64,000 bases of DNA from Heyndrickxia coagulans 36D1 (GCF_000169195.2 NC_016023.1:1054001-1118000), one strand, 5' to 3'. Shown: positions 53,412 to 62,629, numbered from the stretch's first letter. A program made the numbers and translations. The notes: generated from the letters alone by a model not told the origin.

Positions 53412-54024
53412 TTTGTTTCCTGAATCCAGTATATATCGCGATCAGCACCCCGCCAAAAAATCCGGCCAGCAAGTCCACCATCGTATCGGTATTGCCGCCA
53501 CGCTGCATTGTATGGGAGGCAATTACATCCCCCAAAAATTCATACATCTCCCAAAGAACGCTCCCTGTTATCGCAAGCCCGAGGGCAAACAATGCGGGAA
53601 TCAAGCGCGACATGCCCCGCCTTGCCGCCTCCGGAACCAGTATTTTATACAGCGTAACGCCGATACAAGCTGTAAAAATGCCCTTATAAAAGTGAACGGA
53701 CGTGTCCCACCACGAAAAACGCCCGTAAAATCCGGCGATCGAACCGAGGCAGATGGAGCAAATCACGAAAATATACCAGCCAATAATCGAGGGCGTATTG
53801 ATTCGGTTATGTTTTAAAAATAATAAGCCGAGCGGCAGCGTACTTAACACAATCCCGCCGGCCGCAATTCCCCACCGCAATGTATCATGCTTTATAATAA
53901 AATAGACCATAAGCCCGGCCAAAAGCAACATCATGCCGGTACTGAGCAGTATAATGATGATGCGTTTCACCTTTCCACCCCGTTCTGTTCTTTTCCAAAA
54001 ATAGGATACCCTTTCTTTTTCCAT
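53404..54024 (-). CDS. Six-helix membrane protein, paralogue of the previous gene
   Basis: 206 residues. Shares GSIAGFYGRFSWWDTSVHFY, LWEMYEFLGDVIASH and MQRGGNTDTMVDLLAGFFGG with its neighbour. The start is uncertain: ATG 54024 has AGGATG close by, while GTG 53970 has GGGGTGG at good spacing. It overlaps the downstream paralogue by 8 bp, so they are one transcript. Function unknown. Confidence 0.72.
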   Translation of the reverse strand: MEKERVSYFWKRTERGGKVKRIIIILLSTGMMLLLAGLMVYFIIKHDTLRWGIAAGGIVLSTLPLGLLFLKHNRINTPSIIGWYIFVICSICLGSIAGFYGRFSWWDTSVHFYKGIFTACIGVTLYKILVPEAARRGMSRLIPALFALGLAITGSVLWEMYEFLGDVIASHTMQRGGNTDTMVDLLAGFFGGVLIAIYTGFRKQNV

Positions 54025-54046
54025 TTCATCCTATATAAAATGAACA

Positions 54047-54247
54047 TAGGGTTTGCTGAACGAATCCAATTCTACGTTTGTACCCAATTTTTCAGCAAGC
54101 TCTGCTCTCGAAGAATCCATCTGCGAAAATGCGATTCTGGTGTAAGCTTTTCCCTGGATTTTTTATAAAATCCTTGCATTTAAATTTTTTCCTAAGCTGT
54201 CAGCATCCTTGTCAAATTTAGGAATTTTGCTTATTCAGCAAGCCCTA
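54047..54247 (+). mobile_element. MITE copy 5
   Basis: Complete: CATAGGGTTTGCTGAACGAA at the left, TTATTCAGCAAGCCCTATG at the right, TA at both edges. The inside agrees with copy 2. Confidence 0.85.
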
Positions 54248-54354
54248 TGTTAAGGAAGCATGGAAAAAAGACGTTGTGCCTTTACATAGAGCTCGTCTAC
54301 GTTAAGGAAGCACGAAAAAACGAAGACCTTCCTTCACATAGAACCCGTCTATAT
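54248..54354. repeat. Two 52-bp palindromic units between MITE copies 5 and 6
   Basis: GTTAAGGAAGCATGG..., then CGTCTACGTTAAGGAAGCAC and CTTCACATAGAACCCGTCTA. Same unit as the array at 26.6 kb, here only about two copies and again touching the right end of a MITE. Confidence 0.82.
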
Positions 54355-54569
54355 TAGGGTTTGCTGAACCCCGGATCCAATTCTGCGTTTGTACCCAATT
54401 TGTCAGCAAGATCTAGAAGAATCCATCTGCGAAAATGCGATTCTGTCTTCTCTATACGTTGGATCAACTTTTTCATGGGTCTTTCATAAAACCCTTGCAT
54501 TTAAATTTTTTCCTAAGCTGTCAGCATCCTTGCCCACATCTATGAATTTTGCTTATTCAGCAAACCGTA
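54355..54569 (+). mobile_element. MITE copy 6
   Basis: Begins ATTAGGGTTTGCTGAACC, ends TTATTCAGCAAACCGTA; the internal blocks match copies 2 and 5 with local changes. Confidence 0.8.
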
Positions 54570-54763
54570 CATAGATTTTTCTCGTCAAAATTCAAGGTTA
54601 GATATGGCTTTTGGCAACGCATAAGGAGCAGGAATGTTAAGCCCAACTTATATAGCCGACAAACCGCTGATCGTAAAAACATCCGTATGAGCGGCGTTTT
54701 CTTTTCCAAAAAGTATTTAAAACATTTCAATTTTAATGATAAAATAAGCTAGGGAGGTGTTTT

Positions 54764-55402
54764 ATGAAAAAAGTTTTGTTTGCATGCTTGGCCCTGCCGT
54801 TGCTCTGTGTTCTCACCGGATGGAATCTGCTTGGGAAAAGCGGGAAGCCTGCCAATGCCAACACATTTAAACCGGCAAAACTAACGGCAAATGAAGAAGC
54901 CATTTTACACGCTTCAACGGACAACTCTTTTCTTTATCAATACCGTGTCGACCCTAACAAGTATAAATCCGTTAGAATCTGGCTGGAAGAATACAAATAC
55001 GGAAAATTGGTGAATGACCATCTTTTTGAACTAGAAGGGGAAGCGGGGAAGAAAGGGACAATTATGTTCACAGCCTCTCCGGTAAGCGAAAACAGCAAAC
55101 GTTATAAGGTCATCGAAGGCATCTATACGGGTAAAGGCAATACCACTTTCAGCACATTTAAAACTTTCCCGGCAGCAGGGGATAAAGACATCAACGCGTT
55201 TTCCTTGAGCGGCGTTGACAGCGCGGAATCGGCAAGCGGCAAAAAGATTTTAGGAGCCATTGGTTTTTCAAAAGATGATTCTGCCCCGGCCCCTCCGCTT
55301 CATGACTTTGAAGACCTGAAAAAACACAAAAAGGAAATACAATCTTACGCAACCCTTTTAGTGGTGCGGTGCGAATTTAAAAATAACAAGCGCAGCGCAT
55401 GA
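54764..55402 (+). CDS. Secreted hypothetical protein
   Basis: 212 residues. Signal peptide MKKVLFACLALPLLCVLTGW with a likely cut near residue 30; the Cys at 15 is not in a clean lipobox, so lipoprotein status is doubtful. The mature part is mostly beta (YQYRVDPNKYKSVRIWLEEY, GTIMFTASPV, GIYTGKGNTTFSTF) and unknown. AGGGAGGTG lies 6 nt before the ATG. Stands alone. Confidence 0.75.
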   Translation: MKKVLFACLALPLLCVLTGWNLLGKSGKPANANTFKPAKLTANEEAILHASTDNSFLYQYRVDPNKYKSVRIWLEEYKYGKLVNDHLFELEGEAGKKGTIMFTASPVSENSKRYKVIEGIYTGKGNTTFSTFKTFPAAGDKDINAFSLSGVDSAESASGKKILGAIGFSKDDSAPAPPLHDFEDLKKHKKEIQSYATLLVVRCEFKNNKRSA

Positions 55403-55501
55403 ACAGACGGCGGGTCATGATATCCGCCGTTTCCCTGTAATTACCGCCATGTGCGGACAGAAAGGAGCGGATGCGCATTTTGCTGCTTTTCAGTGCACAC
55501 A

Positions 55502-55529
55502 AAAAAGACGCTGAGACACATCTCAACGC
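55502..55529 (-). terminator. Terminator of the iron-uptake/reductase transcript
   Basis: On the minus strand GCGTTGAGA-TGTG-TCTCAGCGT is followed by CTTTTTT. Confidence 0.8.
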
Positions 55530-55541
55530 CCTTATTAGCTT

Positions 55542-56573
55542 TTAGCGTGCCTGTGGTTCTTTTTCGCGGCCGTTTTTATCTACAAAATCTTCGTGGTGCG
55601 TAGAATACATGGCCATCGGTTCTGCATCCGGGCACATATAGCGGACGGCGCTGTTTAAAGCAACCGGGCCTTCCGCAAACCCCCCGGCAATCAATTTTAA
55701 TTTGTGCGGGTAAATTGCCGCATCCCCTGCCGCGAAGATCCCGGGTATATTCGTTTCCATCGCGCCATTGACCTCGATCCGCTCGTCTTTCATTTTAAGA
55801 CCCCAGTTTAAAATGCCACCATAATCGCCCTGAATGCCGTGGTTCACGACAACTTCATCGGCTTCAAGCCATATTTCTTCGCCCGTCCCGGCGTGTTTCA
55901 CCGCAACGCGTTCGATCCTGTTGCCAGTCCCGTGCAGGGCTGAAATGCAGTAAGGGATAAAAAGGCGTGCATTTTTCACCATTTCGGACACATCGTATTC
56001 ATGCCCGCTGAATGCTTCCCGCCTGTGGACGATCGTAATGCTTTCGGCAATCCCGGCCAGTTCGTTTGCCCAGTCAACTGCCGCATTTCCGCCGCCGGAA
56101 ATCAGCACCCGCTTGTTGCGGAAGCGATTTAAGTCGTCGACGGCATAATGGAGATTGCCGGATTCATAGCGTTCTACCCCCGGAATATGTAGCTTAATCG
56201 GTTTAAAAATGCCCGCCCCGACGGTGAGGATAACCGTTTTTGTCAGGTGAAGGCCGCCGTTTTCCGTGCTTAACATCAAGATGCCGTCCGGGCGCCGCTT
56301 TAAACCGGATACATGCTGATGAAAAAGGATCGTTGGCGAAAAAGTTTCCGCCTGCCGGATCAGTTCCTTCACAAGATCCCCGCCTGTTATTTTCCGGATC
56401 CCGCCAATATCCCGCAATGTTTTTTCCGGATAAAACATCGAGATTTTTCCGCCCAGCTGGCCGCTAGATTCCAGCACTTTCGTCTTTAATTTCCGCATGC
56501 CGCTGTAAAACGCCGTAAACAAGCCAATCGGCCCGCCGCCAATAATGGTTACATCGTAGATTTCATGGTCCAA
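55542..56573 (-). CDS. Ferredoxin/flavodoxin-NADP reductase type 2 (YumC/YcgT-like)
   Basis: 343 residues of the thioredoxin-reductase-like FNR group without the CxxC. FAD motif DVTIIGGGPIGLFTAFYSG, NADP motif RVLISGGGNAAVDWANEL, and NIPGIFAAGDAAIYPHKLK. It lies 37 bp downstream of a Fur-controlled siderophore ATPase gene and probably supplies electrons to free iron from siderophores, like Fur-regulated YcgT. TTG 56573 with GGAGG 9 nt upstream is preferred over TTG 56579. Confidence 0.9.
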   Translation of the reverse strand: MDHEIYDVTIIGGGPIGLFTAFYSGMRKLKTKVLESSGQLGGKISMFYPEKTLRDIGGIRKITGGDLVKELIRQAETFSPTILFHQHVSGLKRRPDGILMLSTENGGLHLTKTVILTVGAGIFKPIKLHIPGVERYESGNLHYAVDDLNRFRNKRVLISGGGNAAVDWANELAGIAESITIVHRREAFSGHEYDVSEMVKNARLFIPYCISALHGTGNRIERVAVKHAGTGEEIWLEADEVVVNHGIQGDYGGILNWGLKMKDERIEVNGAMETNIPGIFAAGDAAIYPHKLKLIAGGFAEGPVALNSAVRYMCPDAEPMAMYSTHHEDFVDKNGREKEPQAR

Positions 56574-56610
56574 TGCCAAGATCCTCCAATCCCGCTCATA
56601 AAAAAAGTGG

Positions 56611-57426
56611 CTACGCCATTTGTGCGCGTACTTCTTTATACGGTTTAATCAAATCATAGGAAAGGCAAACCGGTTTTTTGCACCTCGGATCAAGCGCAAT
56701 TTGGGCATCCAATCCGAAACATTCCCGCATCATTTCCGCTGTCACCACAGCTTCGGGGCTGCCCTCGTAAAGGATTTCGCCATCTTTCATGGCAACGATA
56801 TGGTCCGCAAAACGGGCGGCCTGGTTTAAATCGTGCAGCACCATCACGATCGTGCGGTGCTCCATTCTGTTCAGCTCCTGCAAGAGTTCCAGCACTTCCA
56901 GCTGATGGGACAGGTCCAGATAGGTTGTCGGCTCATCCAGTAAAATCATTTCGGTATCCTGCGCAAGTGCGAGCGCAATCCAGACCCGCTGCCGTTGCCC
57001 GCCCGAAAGCGCATCCACAGGACGGTCTTTCAATTCTTCCGTCCCGGTCATTTCAAGGGCCCGGTGAATGGCTTTCCAATCTTCACGATTCAGCTTTCCA
57101 AACCTTTTTTGGTGCGGGTACCTGCCATAAGATACAAGTTCCGAAACCGTCAGTCCTTCCGGCACACTCGGAGACTGGGGCAAAATCGCAAGCTTTTGCG
57201 CAATTTTCTTTGTTGATTGTCTTGCCAGTTCTTTTCCATCCAAATAAACGGACCCGTTTTTCGGAAAGAGAATGCGCGCCAATGCCTTCAGCAAAGTGGA
57301 TTTGCCGCATCCGTTCGGGCCGATGATCGCCGTCATTTTTCCGGCTGGTATATTTAAATTTAAGTTTTTAATAATTTCATGATCTCCATAGGCAACTTTT
57401 AAATTTTCTGCACAAAGCTTTGGCAT
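56611..57426 (-). CDS. yusV: Siderophore ABC transporter ATPase (YusV/FecE-like)
   Basis: 271 residues. Walker [19 protein letters not shown]-loop [13 protein letters not shown], signature [20 protein letters not shown], Walker [13 protein letters not shown] and the switch His in [15 protein letters not shown]. The long helical domain and [11 protein letters not shown] are typical of iron-siderophore ATPases that serve several uptake systems. Fur box upstream. Likely partner of the YfiZ/YfhA permeases below. Confidence 0.92.
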   Translation of the reverse strand: MPKLCAENLKVAYGDHEIIKNLNLNIPAGKMTAIIGPNGCGKSTLLKALARILFPKNGSVYLDGKELARQSTKKIAQKLAILPQSPSVPEGLTVSELVSYGRYPHQKRFGKLNREDWKAIHRALEMTGTEELKDRPVDALSGGQRQRVWIALALAQDTEMILLDEPTTYLDLSHQLEVLELLQELNRMEHRTIVMVLHDLNQAARFADHIVAMKDGEILYEGSPEAVVTAEMMRECFGLDAQIALDPRCKKPVCLSYDLIKPYKEVRAQMA

Positions 57427-57457
57427 CTCAGTTCCTCCTATGAATCTGGCATTAAAT

Positions 57458-57476
57458 GAAAATGATTCTTAATATC
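57458..57476 (-). promoter_or_regulatory. Fur box of the yusV-reductase operon
   Basis: GAAAATGATTCTTAATATC matches 14 of 19 positions of the classic Fur consensus. It lies about 32 bp upstream of the ATG. Confidence 0.7.
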
Positions 57477-57482
57477 AATTTC

Positions 57483-57754
57483 ATTCTATAAGGTTTCCAA
57501 ATAGGTGTCAAATCGATTTTTCACCGGCAATCTCCAGGTTTTTCCGCAATTTAAGCATTTCCTGCTGCCCTTCCTGTACTTTTGAAATTTTGCAAATTTT
57601 TTTCGGAGGAAAGGCTCTCCTTTTTTGGGCCTTTCCAGTTGGAATAAGGGTGTTCTTCCCCCGTATCCGCATGATGCCGGGTTTGGAAACATCAATATGT
57701 TCTTCCCGCAGCCAAAGCCGTCCATGCAACATGGACGGCAGGCCGCGAAAAGGA
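57483..57754. other. Gap with a strong hairpin
   Basis: GCCGTCCATG-CAA-CATGGACGGC (57717-57739) is a 10-bp perfect stem that probably terminates the minus-strand yfiY transcript. The rest holds no supported gene. Confidence 0.6.
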
Positions 57755-58717
57755 TTATTTGATCGTTTTTAATACATCCCGGATCATCTCTTTGTTTGCA
57801 ATCGCGCCAGAGTAAAGCCAGCCGGTATCAGCAGAAAATTCAGCTACATGGTGTTTCTTGACGGCAGGAATGCTTTTCCATAATGCATTGTCCAGCTCTG
57901 TTGCGTGGGTTTTATCGCTGTTAATCAAAAAAATATAGTCTGCATCCAGCTCGGTTAATTTTTCAAGCGAAATAGCATTCCAGTTGCTGGTTGCTTTTGC
58001 AGAAATTTCATTTACAACAGCCGGCACCTTCAAACCTAAATCATTGTACAGGACGTCCCCACTTGATACATTTTTCGATACGATAAAAAATTTATTGTTC
58101 ACAAGCCAGATTGCAGCAGCAGAAGGCGCTTTTCCGTTTTTCGCCAGTTGTGCTTTTGCTTTCTTGGCTGTTTTTTCATAATCTGCGAGCACTTGTTTTG
58201 CCTTTGCTTCCTTGTTCAACACTTTCCCAACAGTAAGCAGTTCTTTTCTCCAGTCACTGTTTTGCTTTTTGCTTACGACAAAGGTCGGAGCGATTTTGCT
58301 GTATTGTTCATACTTCCCGCCTTCCACCATACTGGCATCGTCAATCAGGATTAAATCCGGCTTGAATTTTTGCACTTGTTCATAAGGCAGGTCGTAAGAA
58401 ATAGCCGGTACCCCTTTCAGTAAATCGTCCTGCAAATATTCCTGAATGCCGTTGCTGACACTCCATTGTGCGACAGGCTTCACCCCGAGTGCAACAAGAT
58501 GGTCTTCCAAATAAGTCGCAATGACGCGTTTCGGATGAGCCGGCACTTTTACTTTATGCCCCATCACGTCTGTTACCGTCCGGGTTTTTGAACCGCCGGC
58601 AGGCTTGTTTCCGTTTCCATTTCCGGACTGGCTGTTCCCGCAGGCAGCAAGGGCAACGGACAGAAAGACAATCCCGCATATTTGGAAAATCTTTTTTAAT
58701 TTTAGATTGTAAGACAT
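57755..58717 (-). CDS. yfiY: Siderophore-binding lipoprotein (YfiY/FecB-like)
   Basis: About 320 residues. Signal peptide with lipobox SVALAACGNSQSG, then a class III binding-protein fold with VPAHPKRVIATYLEDHLVALG, PDLILIDDASM and the final GAIANKEMIRDVL. It captures a ferric siderophore (hydroxamate or citrate type) and delivers it to the membrane permease. ATG 58717 is 6 nt after GGGGG; ATG 58723 abuts it. Divergent from the permease genes and sharing their Fur box. Confidence 0.92.
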   Translation of the reverse strand: MSYNLKLKKIFQICGIVFLSVALAACGNSQSGNGNGNKPAGGSKTRTVTDVMGHKVKVPAHPKRVIATYLEDHLVALGVKPVAQWSVSNGIQEYLQDDLLKGVPAISYDLPYEQVQKFKPDLILIDDASMVEGGKYEQYSKIAPTFVVSKKQNSDWRKELLTVGKVLNKEAKAKQVLADYEKTAKKAKAQLAKNGKAPSAAAIWLVNNKFFIVSKNVSSGDVLYNDLGLKVPAVVNEISAKATSNWNAISLEKLTELDADYIFLINSDKTHATELDNALWKSIPAVKKHHVAEFSADTGWLYSGAIANKEMIRDVLKTIK

Positions 58718-58761
58718 TTTCATCCCCCTGGCATTATGTTAAAATATTGTAGACAGATAAA

Positions 58762-58776
58762 TGATAATGATTATCA
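58762..58776. promoter_or_regulatory. Perfect Fur box between yfiY and the permease genes
   Basis: TGATAATGATTATCA, a perfect 7-1-7 Fur site. Confidence 0.95.
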
Positions 58777-58873
58777 ACATCAATTAAAGCGAAAATTTTT
58801 CATTCTGTCAATCTTTTTTCTTTTTGAATCATAAATTTTTAACCGTATCGAAATAGAAGGAAGGAAGTCAGGG

Positions 58874-59920
58874 ATGGCAAAAGCGCACACAAGTAAAGCG
58901 GCACACCGCGTGCAGGATCAACCGTATAAAAAACGACTGGCTTATTTTATCCTCGGCTTCGGGTGGATTTTTATCATACTTGCCGTCGCGGGTTCCATTC
59001 AATTGGGTGCATCGAATGTCGGCTATACAACTGTATGGAAAAGTTTGTTTTTTTATGATGCAAACAACCCGGCCCATGTCGTCATCCATGAATTGCGGCT
59101 GCCGCGTGCCATTGCCGCTTTATGCGTCGGTGCCGGGCTGGCCGTTTCCGGTTCGGTCATGCAGGGAATGACGCGAAATCCGCTCGCATCCCCGTCTATT
59201 TTGGGGGTAACCTCGGGATCCCTTTTTCTTATGGCGATTGCCTATGCTTTTTTTCCGGGCATTTCTTACAAGAGCCTGATTTTCATATCTTTTGCCGGAG
59301 CCGGTTTGGGGGCGGCCCTCGTTTTTTTAATCACAGCTTTATCCAGAGGCGGGAACACCACTGTGAAGCTGGCGCTTGCCGGATCAGCCGTTACTTCTCT
59401 GCTTAGCGCCTTATCTACGGCGATCGGGCTTCGTTTCAACATATCAAAAGATTTGAGCTACTGGTATGCAGGCGGCGTGAGCGGTGTGCAATCCAGCCAG
59501 CTCAAGTATGTCATTCCGGCCATCATTGCCGGTGTGATTATCGCCATTGCCATCTCGCGCGCCGTCACCATTTTAAGCCTCGGGGAGGAAATCGCAAAAG
59601 GACTCGGCCAAAATACGGTATTTGTTTATATCGCAGGCATTGTGGCCGTTCTTTTGCTGACAGGGGCGGCTGTATCCATTGCCGGGATGATCGGGTTTGT
59701 CGGATTGGTCATCCCGCACATTACCCGCTTCCTTGTCGGATCGGATTATAGTTTGATCATCCCTTGTTCAGCGATTCTGGGCGCCCTTTTGTTGATCATT
59801 GCCGATGATGCTGCAAAAATGATCAATGCCCCTTTTGAAACACCAGTAGGCGCAGTAACCGCCATCATCGGCGTCCCATTCTTTCTCTATTTGGCACGAA
59901 GAGAAGGGGGCGGATTGTAG
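58874..59920 (+). CDS. yfiZ: Iron-siderophore permease (YfiZ/FecC-like)
   Basis: 348 residues, about nine or ten helices, FecCD family. HELRLPRAIAALCVGAGLAVSG, QGMTRNPLASPSILGVTSG and GMIGFVGLVIPHITRFLVG (coupling loop with Gly). First permease subunit. Its stop TAG shares one base with the GTG of the next gene. Confidence 0.94.
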   Translation: MAKAHTSKAAHRVQDQPYKKRLAYFILGFGWIFIILAVAGSIQLGASNVGYTTVWKSLFFYDANNPAHVVIHELRLPRAIAALCVGAGLAVSGSVMQGMTRNPLASPSILGVTSGSLFLMAIAYAFFPGISYKSLIFISFAGAGLGAALVFLITALSRGGNTTVKLALAGSAVTSLLSALSTAIGLRFNISKDLSYWYAGGVSGVQSSQLKYVIPAIIAGVIIAIAISRAVTILSLGEEIAKGLGQNTVFVYIAGIVAVLLLTGAAVSIAGMIGFVGLVIPHITRFLVGSDYSLIIPCSAILGALLLIIADDAAKMINAPFETPVGAVTAIIGVPFFLYLARREGGGL

Positions 59921-60945
59921 TGGAAAAACGGCTTGCAACCGACAAACGGAAATTCAGCATGCTTTGCACTATCCTACTTGTTTTGCTGATCGTCCTCTTT
60001 TTTGCCAGCATCCGGACGGGCACGATGAACATTCCGTTTCCGCAAATATGGTCTGCCTTTTTCGGCAGTGATGTTGGCAACCAGCGGATGACCTTGTTTG
60101 AATTCCGTCTGCCCCGGATCGTGCTCGCGATGCTGATTGGCGCCGGAATTGCCGTTTCAGGCGGCATTCTCCAGAGCATTTCCAGAAACCCGCTTGCAGA
60201 TCCCGGCATTATCGGCGTGAATGCAGGGGCAAGCTTTTCCGTTGTATTATATACATTCTTTTTTAAAGGCACGGCCTTTCTTGCCGGGGTAGTTTCTATT
60301 TTTGTCATGCCGTTTTTCGCATTAACCGGCGCCTTTCTTTCGGCGATCCTCGTCTATTTGCTTGCCAAAAAAGGCGGAAGCGTGGCGCCCGGTCGTCTCG
60401 TTCTAACAGGTATTGGATTAAATGCGGCTTTTAATGCGGCAACAACAGTCCTGCAAATGAAAATGGATCCCCAAGATTTTACAAAAACGCTGACCTGGAT
60501 ATCCGGAAGCATTTGGGCAACAAACTGGGATTATGTCCTTGTCACTTTGGCCTGGCTGGTTGTTCTGCTCCCATTTGCTATATACAAAGCCCGTTACTTG
60601 AATATTATGCGTCTGGATGAGCCGGTCATCACAGGGCTCGGGGTGCCGCTTGAAAAAGAAAGGCTGAAACTTCTCGGGACCGCGGTCGGGCTGGCCGGAT
60701 GCTGTGTAGCGGTCGGGGGCGGGATTACGTTTCTCGGCCTGATTGCGCCCCACATTGCCCGCGGGATTATGGGGACAAAACATGAATTTTCCCTGCCCTT
60801 AACGGCGCTGATTGGGGCAAACATTTTGCTTTTGGCTGATACAGTCGGGAGAGTCGTGATACCTTCCATGGAACTGCCGGTCGGGATTGTCATTTCAATC
60901 CTCGGCGCACCATACTTTATTTATCTGCTGATACGGACAGCATAA
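59920..60945 (+). CDS. yfhA: Iron-siderophore permease (YfhA/FecD-like)
   Basis: 341 residues, FecCD family. FEFRLPRIVLAMLIGAGIAV, QSISRNPLADPGIIGVNAG, TFLGLIAPHIARGIMGT and an inactive-looking end PYFIYLLIRTA. GTG start overlapping the previous stop by one base, so translation is coupled. Works as heterodimer with YfiZ and an ATPase such as YusV. Confidence 0.94.
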   Translation: MEKRLATDKRKFSMLCTILLVLLIVLFFASIRTGTMNIPFPQIWSAFFGSDVGNQRMTLFEFRLPRIVLAMLIGAGIAVSGGILQSISRNPLADPGIIGVNAGASFSVVLYTFFFKGTAFLAGVVSIFVMPFFALTGAFLSAILVYLLAKKGGSVAPGRLVLTGIGLNAAFNAATTVLQMKMDPQDFTKTLTWISGSIWATNWDYVLVTLAWLVVLLPFAIYKARYLNIMRLDEPVITGLGVPLEKERLKLLGTAVGLAGCCVAVGGGITFLGLIAPHIARGIMGTKHEFSLPLTALIGANILLLADTVGRVVIPSMELPVGIVISILGAPYFIYLLIRTA

Positions 60946-61084
60946 TGCATAATAGTAAAGCACACGGAAGTCCCTTATTCATTCCGTTGGAAAAATTTTG
61001 CACATGCCCAGAGCGGAAAGATATTTACAATTTTTAAATTTTTCGCTACGATAACAACAGTGATAAAAAAGGAAGGCTGATTTT

Positions 61085-61867
61085 ATGATATTCGGGCTCG
61101 ATCCATCCATGTTGGCACTGTTAGTTGGTTTTGGGTTTTGTGCAGCTTTTATTGATTCTGTTGTCGGCGGGGGCGGCCTGATTGCCCTGCCTGCCCTGCT
61201 GTTTACTGGGCTTTCGCCGTCTGCAGCGGTTGCTACCAACAAACTCGCGGGGACAATGGGGTCATTTACAAGCACATTTGTATTTTATCGTTCCGGGAAA
61301 CTTGATTTATCTTCCATTTATAAAATGTTTCCGCTCACCTTTTTCGGTTCGATGCTCGGCGCTTACACCGTCCATCTCATGGATCCGGATGTGTTAAAAC
61401 CATTGATGCTGATCATGCTTGCCGCAGTCGGCATCTATACGGTGACGAAGAAAGACTGGGGAAAAATCATGGCGTATAAAAAGTTATCCGTCCGCCGGCT
61501 GATTTTGTTTACGGCACTCATTTTTCTGATCGGTTTTTACGACGGATTTCTCGGCCCGGGCACCGGTTCCTTTTTAATGTTTGCCTACCTCATGATCGGG
61601 TTTGACTTTTTAAAAGCAGCCGGAAACGCGAAGTTTTTAAATTTTGGCAGCAATATCTCGGCCCTCCTTATGTTTATTTTTTTAGGGCAGGTTCATTATG
61701 CCTACGGGATTCCGATGGGCCTTGGGCAAATCGCCGGCTCCATCATCGGCTCGCGGTTCGCGATCAAAAAGGGGAGCGGCTATGTGCGCGCGCTGTTTAT
61801 CGCCGTCACATTTTTGCTGCTTGCCAAAAATACATATGATTATGTACACGCGTTTCTTTTCGGTTGA
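61085..61867 (+). CDS. TSUP (TauE/SafE) family permease
   Basis: 260 residues, eight helices. GFGFCAAFIDSVVGGGGLIA, PALLFTGLSPSAAVATNKL and the second-repeat FYDGFLGPGTGSFLMFA plus ANAKFLNFGSN. TSUP proteins move sulfite, sulfonates or other organic anions. AAGG is near the ATG. No metabolic partner is obvious here. Confidence 0.9.
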   Translation: MIFGLDPSMLALLVGFGFCAAFIDSVVGGGGLIALPALLFTGLSPSAAVATNKLAGTMGSFTSTFVFYRSGKLDLSSIYKMFPLTFFGSMLGAYTVHLMDPDVLKPLMLIMLAAVGIYTVTKKDWGKIMAYKKLSVRRLILFTALIFLIGFYDGFLGPGTGSFLMFAYLMIGFDFLKAAGNAKFLNFGSNISALLMFIFLGQVHYAYGIPMGLGQIAGSIIGSRFAIKKGSGYVRALFIAVTFLLLAKNTYDYVHAFLFG

Positions 61868-61906
61868 CAAAAAGGTTAGATGAAGGATCACGTTTTTGCC
61901 ATGCAA

Positions 61907-61945
61907 CCCGGGGGATGCTTTTTGTGCAGCTCGCCGGGATTTTTT
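61907..61945 (+). terminator. Hairpin with T tract just before the SMR genes
   Basis: CCCGG and CCGGG (61907-61938) then ATTTTTT. Only two bases separate the T tract from GGAGGTG of the first SMR gene, so it either ends the TSUP transcript or attenuates the SMR genes. Confidence 0.6.
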
Positions 61946-61960
61946 ATGGAGGTGTTTGAA

Positions 61961-62302
61961 ATGAACAAGTCCTGGCTCATTGTTCTTGTTGGTGCTTTTT
62001 TCGAAGTCTTTTGGGTCATCGGGCTAAAGCATGCGGATAATTTGTTAGAATGGGCGGGCACGCTGGTTGCCATTACTGCAAGCTTTTACGCACTCATTGC
62101 GGCAAGCAAGGATTTGCCGGTCGGAACGGTGTATGCCGTTTTTGTCGGGCTCGGCACAGCCGGAACGGTTTTTTCCGGAATCGTATTTTTCGGCGAGCCG
62201 TTCAGTTTCATAAAAATTGTTTTGATTTTCATTCTGCTGGCGGGCATTATCGGCTTAAGGATTGCGGAAAATGAAAAAAGCAGCGGGGAGGCGGATTCTT
62301 GA
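61961..62302 (+). CDS. gdnC: SMR exporter subunit, YkkC-like (guanidinium type)
   Basis: 113 residues, four helices. The active Glu is at 15 in GAFFEVFWVIGLKHADN, and DLPVGTVYAVFVGLGTAGTV follows, very close to B. subtilis YkkC. Paired YkkC/YkkD proteins form a guanidinium exporter. GGAGGTG is 6-7 nt before ATG 61961; an in-frame longer start at 61880 is rejected. Overlaps the next gene by one base. No guanidine-I, -II or -III riboswitch was recognised upstream. Confidence 0.92.
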   Translation: MNKSWLIVLVGAFFEVFWVIGLKHADNLLEWAGTLVAITASFYALIAASKDLPVGTVYAVFVGLGTAGTVFSGIVFFGEPFSFIKIVLIFILLAGIIGLRIAENEKSSGEADS

Positions 62303-62616
62303 TGGCTTGGGCTTCTCTACTCATTGCAGGGTTATGTGAAATGCTCGGCGTGGCCGCCATGAATATGGTAAACCGCCGCCGCAATCTGCAGTCTGTGCTG
62401 CTCATGGTGCTTGCTTTCGGCGGAAGTTTTTTGTTTATGTCGTTTGCGATGCGGACATTGCCGATGGGCACGGCCTACGCCGTCTGGACAGGAATCGGTG
62501 CAGCAGGGGGCGCAATTGTCGGCATGTTATTTTTTGGAGAATCAAGAGACTGGCGGAGAATTGTTTTTATCACGATGATTTTAGGCGCAGCGGTCGGGCT
62601 GAAGCTGGTATCATGA
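62302..62616 (+). CDS. gdnD: SMR exporter subunit, YkkD-like
   Basis: 104 residues, four helices. Glu13 in LIAGLCEMLGVAAMN and TLPMGTAYAVWTGIGAAGGA, close to B. subtilis YkkD. Its ATG shares the A with the preceding stop (TGATG-type coupling). Expected to pair antiparallel with the YkkC-like subunit. Confidence 0.92.
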   Translation: MAWASLLIAGLCEMLGVAAMNMVNRRRNLQSVLLMVLAFGGSFLFMSFAMRTLPMGTAYAVWTGIGAAGGAIVGMLFFGESRDWRRIVFITMILGAAVGLKLVS

Positions 62617-62629
62617 CCGCCACGCGGTG

